The notes below the pieces were generated by a model. That model was not told the origin of the DNA. It ran no database searches and worked only from the letters and a program-made list of their open reading frames with translations. Both the position numbers and the translations under genes were made by a program. From NCBI RefSeq assembly GCF_014200495.1, contig NZ_JACHBY010000011.1, forward strand, positions 62,001 through 126,000: a stretch of DNA of 64,000 nucleotides. Reading direction: 5' to 3'. Origin of the DNA: Mucilaginibacter geliditolerans. Its GTDB lineage: Bacteria; Bacteroidota; Bacteroidia; Sphingobacteriales; Sphingobacteriaceae. Of the stretch, positions 60,860-64,000 are shown one piece after another. Positions within the stretch are counted from its first letter, which is position 1. Each line of letters starts with the position of its first letter.

Positions 60860-61328
60860 TTAGTCATTAGTCAGTGGTCATTAGTCATTTGACCTTGGTT
60901 GTTATAATTGGTAATATATTATTGGTTGGATTTGCCAATATACTTAATGTATCCATTAAGTTTTATACGAATAAGCTCTAATTGTTGAAACAGGAGTTGA
61001 TATTTATCATCAGCTAATAAATCTCTATCCTTTGCTTTCTTCAACCATCCTTTAGTTTAAATAATGGATTCGCGGCTGAAGTAACAAAAATTTTTGTTCT
61101 CTTTATAATGATATCGTCCAAATCCCTCAGCAATGTTTGCTCCAATCGAATCTGCCGATCTTACGATTTGTTTACCAATCGTATCTTTTGCGAAATGATC
61201 CCATTGCAAAACAATAGCCCATATGTCATTAGCAAATAATTCTGAAAGCGCATATATTTCCAGATCTTCTATTCGGTTGCTCATCCTAAAATATTCAAAT
61301 GACTAATGACCAGTGACTAATGACAAAG
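60860..61328. mobile_element. Putative cassette: heptamer-word inverted repeats around a four-helix-bundle gene
   Basis: The left arm (60860-60894) is TAGTCAT, TAGTCAG, TGGTCAT, TAGTCAT in 7-bp phase. The right arm (61295-61328) inverts to the same series; 29 of 30 core positions agree. The enclosed gene reads on the minus strand. The whole unit is 469 bp and lies between the GH13 stop (1 bp away) and the transporter start. No transposase. Such a layout resembles intervening-sequence elements of 23S rRNA that carry the same protein family, here located outside rRNA; that comparison is inference. Confidence 0.72.
60919..61284 (-). pseudogene. Four-helix-bundle (S23/IVS, Avd-like) gene with one nonsense codon
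   Basis: The first 75 codons (61284-61060) encode a typical four-helix-bundle protein start: LEIYALSELFANDIWAIVLQ and the hallmark GANIAEGFGRYHYKEN. The frame then hits TAA at 61059-61057, but continues without interruption for 45 more codons (TKGWLKKAKDRDLLADD..., ending IKYIGKSNQ) to a stop at 60919-60921. The restored protein would be 121 residues, the usual family size. The family normally has Glu before TKGWL (ESIIETKGWL-like), so a single G-to-T change (GAA to TAA) explains it. Function of the family outside rRNA is unknown; Avd of diversity-generating retroelements shares the fold. Confidence 0.85.
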
Positions 61329-63038
61329 TTAAAATTCCAGTAACAATCCACTTGTAGCGTGTAAAAAAATATTAAGGCCCTGCGCAATGTCAGGCGTATT
61401 ATACTTTACGCCCTTTAACAGATCTGTAAATTCTATACTTCCGCTTAAATTAAATTTGCTTAGCAGATCGCCGGCAAGCGCTACTTGTATATTATGTTCA
61501 TCCCGGTTAAAGTTGGCTATCACCAATACACGCTGTTTAGCGGTATAACGCACATAAATATACAAGCCCTGATTAAAGCCCGGCTGGTGTTCATTGGCCA
61601 CCATCAACTCATAAAATTCACCGGAATGTATAGCCTCATTATTAATGGCTATATTTAATAGGGTGTGGTAAAAGTCGCGCAGGTTTTTTTGTTCAATAGA
61701 TAACTGGGCACCATCAAACTTACCGTTGTTGAGCCATTTCTGGTGTTCAGGCACACCGCAGTAATCAAATATGCTGGTACGGGAGTCGCCGCCAAAACCC
61801 ATTGAGCCATTCCCCGGTTCACCAACCTCCTGCCCCGAATAGATCATTACCGGGCCGGTATTCAGCGTAGCGGTAACTATCATACCCGGTATCGCGAGCC
61901 ATGGGTTACCAGCGAAAGCATTATGTGCGATACGCTCCTCATCATGATTTTCCATAAAGCGGAGCATGTGCTCATCAATACCTTTAGTTTCATTATTCCA
62001 AACGTTATTTATGCTCCAGGCGGATGCGCCCCACTCATTGCGGGTAAGTTTCTTTACAGCATCATAAAGTCCTGTTTTATCGTACAGGTAATCAAACTTG
62101 CCATCAAAAATATATTTGTTGTACAAACTATAATGATAGGCCTCTCCAATAAATATCAAATCCGGGTGTGCTTCTTTTAGTTTAGGGATGATCCATCCCC
62201 AAAACTCCACCTGCACATATTCTATCATGTCGCAACGGAAACCATCAACGCCTTTGTTGCTCCAGTAATCTAAAATATCATAAAGCTTATTCCATAGCGG
62301 AGGGATGGGATCGTAATGAGGAGTGTAATTATTAAGGCAATCGAGCCCATAATTTAGTTTAACGGTTTCAAACCAATCATTAATTGATGGTGTGGCTGTA
62401 AAGGCATTGCCTGTTACCTTGGCCGGATGCTCATCAAACTTACCATCCTTAAGTGGACTGCTGAACCCATCCCCTCCCGGATTATAACCCTGCGGCACCA
62501 CGAACGACTGCCCGCAGACATAATAAAAATCATTTTTAGGGCTAAACGCTTTAGTATTATCATCATCCTGCCCAATATCACGCACACCATCCGGCTTAGC
62601 ATCCGATGCATAGGTGCGGGCTACATGATTGGGGATAAAATCAATGATCACTTTAAGTCCGTTAGCATGGGTACGTTTAACCAGTTCATCAAACTCACCA
62701 ATGCGATTATTCACATCAACTGCCAGGTCGGGATCTATATCGTAATAATCCTTTATGGCGTATGGCGAACCTGCCCTACCCTTTACCACATCCGGATCAT
62801 CCAGTTTGATGCCGAATTTCGTGTAATCGGTCATGGTGGCATGCTCTATCACCCCGCAATAAAAAACGTGGGTAATGCCTAATTTCTTTATTTCGGTAAG
62901 GGCAGTATCATTAATATCATTCAGTTTACCACAACCGTTTTCTTCTATCGACCCGTAGAATTTATTGGTGGTATTAGCATTGCCAAACAAGCGCGGCAAT
63001 AGTTGGTATATGATGAGTTTGTGTGATTGTGGATCCAT
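61329..63038 (-). CDS. GH13 alpha-amylase-family enzyme, cytosolic
   Basis: A 569-residue GH13 enzyme without signal peptide. Family regions: DFIPNHVARTY (about 130), the nucleophile Asp in DGFRCDMIEYV (about 266), the acid/base Glu in FIGEAYHYS (about 296), and the HD pair in ENHDEERIAHN (about 363). A C-terminal beta domain covers about 480-569. It should hydrolyse or transfer alpha-1,4-linked glucans; exact product is not clear. It sits between the GH65 phosphorylase upstream and the transporter downstream, so it acts on internalised maltodextrin or glycogen. Confidence 0.9.
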   Translation of the reverse strand: MDPQSHKLIIYQLLPRLFGNANTTNKFYGSIEENGCGKLNDINDTALTEIKKLGITHVFYCGVIEHATMTDYTKFGIKLDDPDVVKGRAGSPYAIKDYYDIDPDLAVDVNNRIGEFDELVKRTHANGLKVIIDFIPNHVARTYASDAKPDGVRDIGQDDDNTKAFSPKNDFYYVCGQSFVVPQGYNPGGDGFSSPLKDGKFDEHPAKVTGNAFTATPSINDWFETVKLNYGLDCLNNYTPHYDPIPPLWNKLYDILDYWSNKGVDGFRCDMIEYVQVEFWGWIIPKLKEAHPDLIFIGEAYHYSLYNKYIFDGKFDYLYDKTGLYDAVKKLTRNEWGASAWSINNVWNNETKGIDEHMLRFMENHDEERIAHNAFAGNPWLAIPGMIVTATLNTGPVMIYSGQEVGEPGNGSMGFGGDSRTSIFDYCGVPEHQKWLNNGKFDGAQLSIEQKNLRDFYHTLLNIAINNEAIHSGEFYELMVANEHQPGFNQGLYIYVRYTAKQRVLVIANFNRDEHNIQVALAGDLLSKFNLSGSIEFTDLLKGVKYNTPDIAQGLNIFLHATSGLLLEF

Positions 63039-63069
63039 TTGGTTGTTTTTGTTGGTCAGATAAATTTAT

Positions 63070-63316
63070 TAGGGCGTTACCTGCGGCCCGGGCTGTACGC
63101 TTATACTACACAGGCCTTATTCACAGGCCGGTATCCGCTTCCATCCCTAACGCAAAGCTTCGACGCGCTCCGTTGTCCTCCCCCTCCGTCTCCTTTGTCG
63201 ACACCTCCCCCTAAGCTTAGGGGGAGGCCGGGTGGGGGTAAAACGCGCTCCGTTGACTCACCCGATCGTTGCTTCTCTCGACCATCCTCTCTTCGCCTGC
63301 GGCGGAAAGAGGGTAA
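63070..63316 (+). repeat. Mosaic repeat, modules 1, 3 and 2
   Basis: Module 1 (GGGCGTTACCTGCGGCCCGG to CCTAACGCAAAG), then module 3 with CCTCCCCCTAAGC / GCTTAGGGGGAGG, then module 2 (GACTCACCCGATCGTTGC to GCGGAAAGAGGG). Same composition as 20747-20990 and the longest copy in the window. Confidence 0.82.
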
Positions 63317-63324
63317 AGGCTCAT

Positions 63325-64000
63325 TTATATCAATACTTCGTTATTCGCTTTTACTACATACTCCTTATCGTGCACCAACACCGTAGTTTCAATACCAGAA
63401 AGGTTTTTTATAGCTATTTGTTCCTTGCTTACCTTAACATTCAGCAAACTTCCCCTAAAACCTACATGAAACGAGAATGAGGCCCATTTACCGGGTAAAA
63501 ATGGGTTGAATGAAAGCTTATCATCGCGCATGCGCATACCGCCGAAACCTTCAACAACTGCCATCCAGGTACCTGCCATGGAGGTAATATGGCAGCCATC
63601 CTCGGTATCATTGTTATAATCGTCCAGATCTAAACGTGAAGTACGGAGGTAAAATTCATAAGCCCTTGCTTCATCGCCTAATTTGGCAGCTAGTATGGCA
63701 TGTAAACATGGCGATAGTGACGATTCATGCACAGTACGCGGCTCATAAAAATCAAAATTCCGGCGGATAGTATCTATATCATACTTATCCTCAAAAAAGT
63801 AAATCCCCTGCAAAACATCAGCCTGTTTAATAAAGCAGGAGCGCAGTATCCTGTCCCAGCTCCATTTCTGGTTTAGCGGGCGGTCTGATGCGGGCAGATC
63901 CTTAACTAATATTTGCTCCTTATCGAGGTAGCCGTCCTGCTGTAAAAATACCTGGTTGCCCTCATCATACGGATAATACATATTATCAATAATGTGCTTG
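63325..64000 (-). CDS. GH65 glycoside phosphorylase (maltose phosphorylase-like), 5' part outside window
   Basis: The open frame continues past position 64000 (HIIDNMYYPYDEG), so only the C-terminal 225 residues are here. Family features: GYLDKEQILVKD, YEPRTVHESSLSPCLHAI and RLDLDDYNNDTEDGCHITSM, the end of the (alpha/alpha)6 barrel, and a C-terminal beta-sandwich (about the last 60 residues). GH65 enzymes of this group split maltose, kojibiose or trehalose with phosphate to give glucose 1-phosphate. With the transporter, GH31 and GH13 genes the best reading is maltose phosphorylase. An internal ATG at 63981 is not a real start. Confidence 0.92.
   Translation of the reverse strand, partial: KHIIDNMYYPYDEGNQVFLQQDGYLDKEQILVKDLPASDRPLNQKWSWDRILRSCFIKQADVLQGIYFFEDKYDIDTIRRNFDFYEPRTVHESSLSPCLHAILAAKLGDEARAYEFYLRTSRLDLDDYNNDTEDGCHITSMAGTWMAVVEGFGGMRMRDDKLSFNPFLPGKWASFSFHVGFRGSLLNVKVSKEQIAIKNLSGIETTVLVHDKEYVVKANNEVLI

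Noticed and set aside
61057..61284. Toxin-antitoxin component
   Set aside because: The sequence matches the four-helix-bundle S23 family, not a known toxin or antitoxin, and has no partner gene.
63023..63480. Overlapping plus-strand open frames near the GH65 gene
   Set aside because: Explained by the mosaic repeat and the antisense of the GH65 gene.
1..64000. tRNA, rRNA or riboswitch
   Set aside because: I looked for cloverleaf-like ends and known leader motifs between genes and saw none that I could support; a covariance-model search would be decisive.

Overview
The window looks like a chromosomal segment of a Bacteroidota bacterium of the family Sphingobacteriaceae, with a Mucilaginibacter- or Pedobacter-like gene set. 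This assignment is inferred from gene content; no rRNA gene is present. Supporting signs are a PorT-type gliding/type IX secretion protein beside ubiE, a TonB receptor paired with a DUF4249 lipoprotein, an IgGFc-binding/PKD surface protein, GH127/GH28/GH29 secreted glycosidases, many -7 promoter elements of the Bacteroidota form TAnnTTTG, and no obvious Shine-Dalgarno sequences. I saw no tRNA, rRNA, CRISPR array, prophage or classical insertion sequence.

Layout. 1-8.3 kb: the 5' part of a large surface protein, a Nudix-fold regulator without catalytic residues, a heterodimeric ABC exporter, a GNAT acetyltransferase and a LacI regulator. 8.3-23.5 kb: plant-polysaccharide enzymes (GH127, GH29, GH28) and a TonB receptor/DUF4249 pair, mixed with housekeeping genes (truA, a degenerate DEAD-box protein, a large purF-like gene, a CDGSH protein). 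23.7-36 kb: ammonium transporter, then a minus-strand operon nuoH-I-J-K-[two plug-like secreted proteins]-L-M-[DUF4139 protein]-N, i.e. the membrane arm of complex I plus NuoI with three envelope genes embedded. 36-50.7 kb: envelope biogenesis and house-keeping (murI, two Skp/OmpH chaperones, bamA, uppS, DUF6089, NAD kinase, CBS protein, hydrolase, YqeY, SDR, porT, ubiE), interrupted by an S10 peptidase and an orphan exbD. 50.9-53.7 kb: VOC protein, engB, a DUF559 nuclease-like gene inside perfect inverted repeats, a UbiA prenyltransferase. 53.8-64 kb: an alpha-glucan locus (glgB, GH31, MFS sugar transporter, GH13, GH65).

The most unusual aspect is the intergenic DNA. Three layers of repeats are present. 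(1) REP-like palindromes beginning GTCATTGCGAG. (2) Mosaic GC-rich modules shared among at least seven intergenic sites. (3) A class of palindromes at nine or more sites, each made of a quasi-tandem 7- or 8-bp word that differs from site to site, inverted around a spacer. One of the third class encloses a four-helix-bundle gene carrying a single nonsense codon. A separate 32-bp perfect inverted repeat encloses the DUF559 gene, and an empty version of it lies between nuoM and nuoL. These two gene-bearing cassettes are of nearly the same size (458 and 469 bp) and are the best candidates for an undescribed element type.
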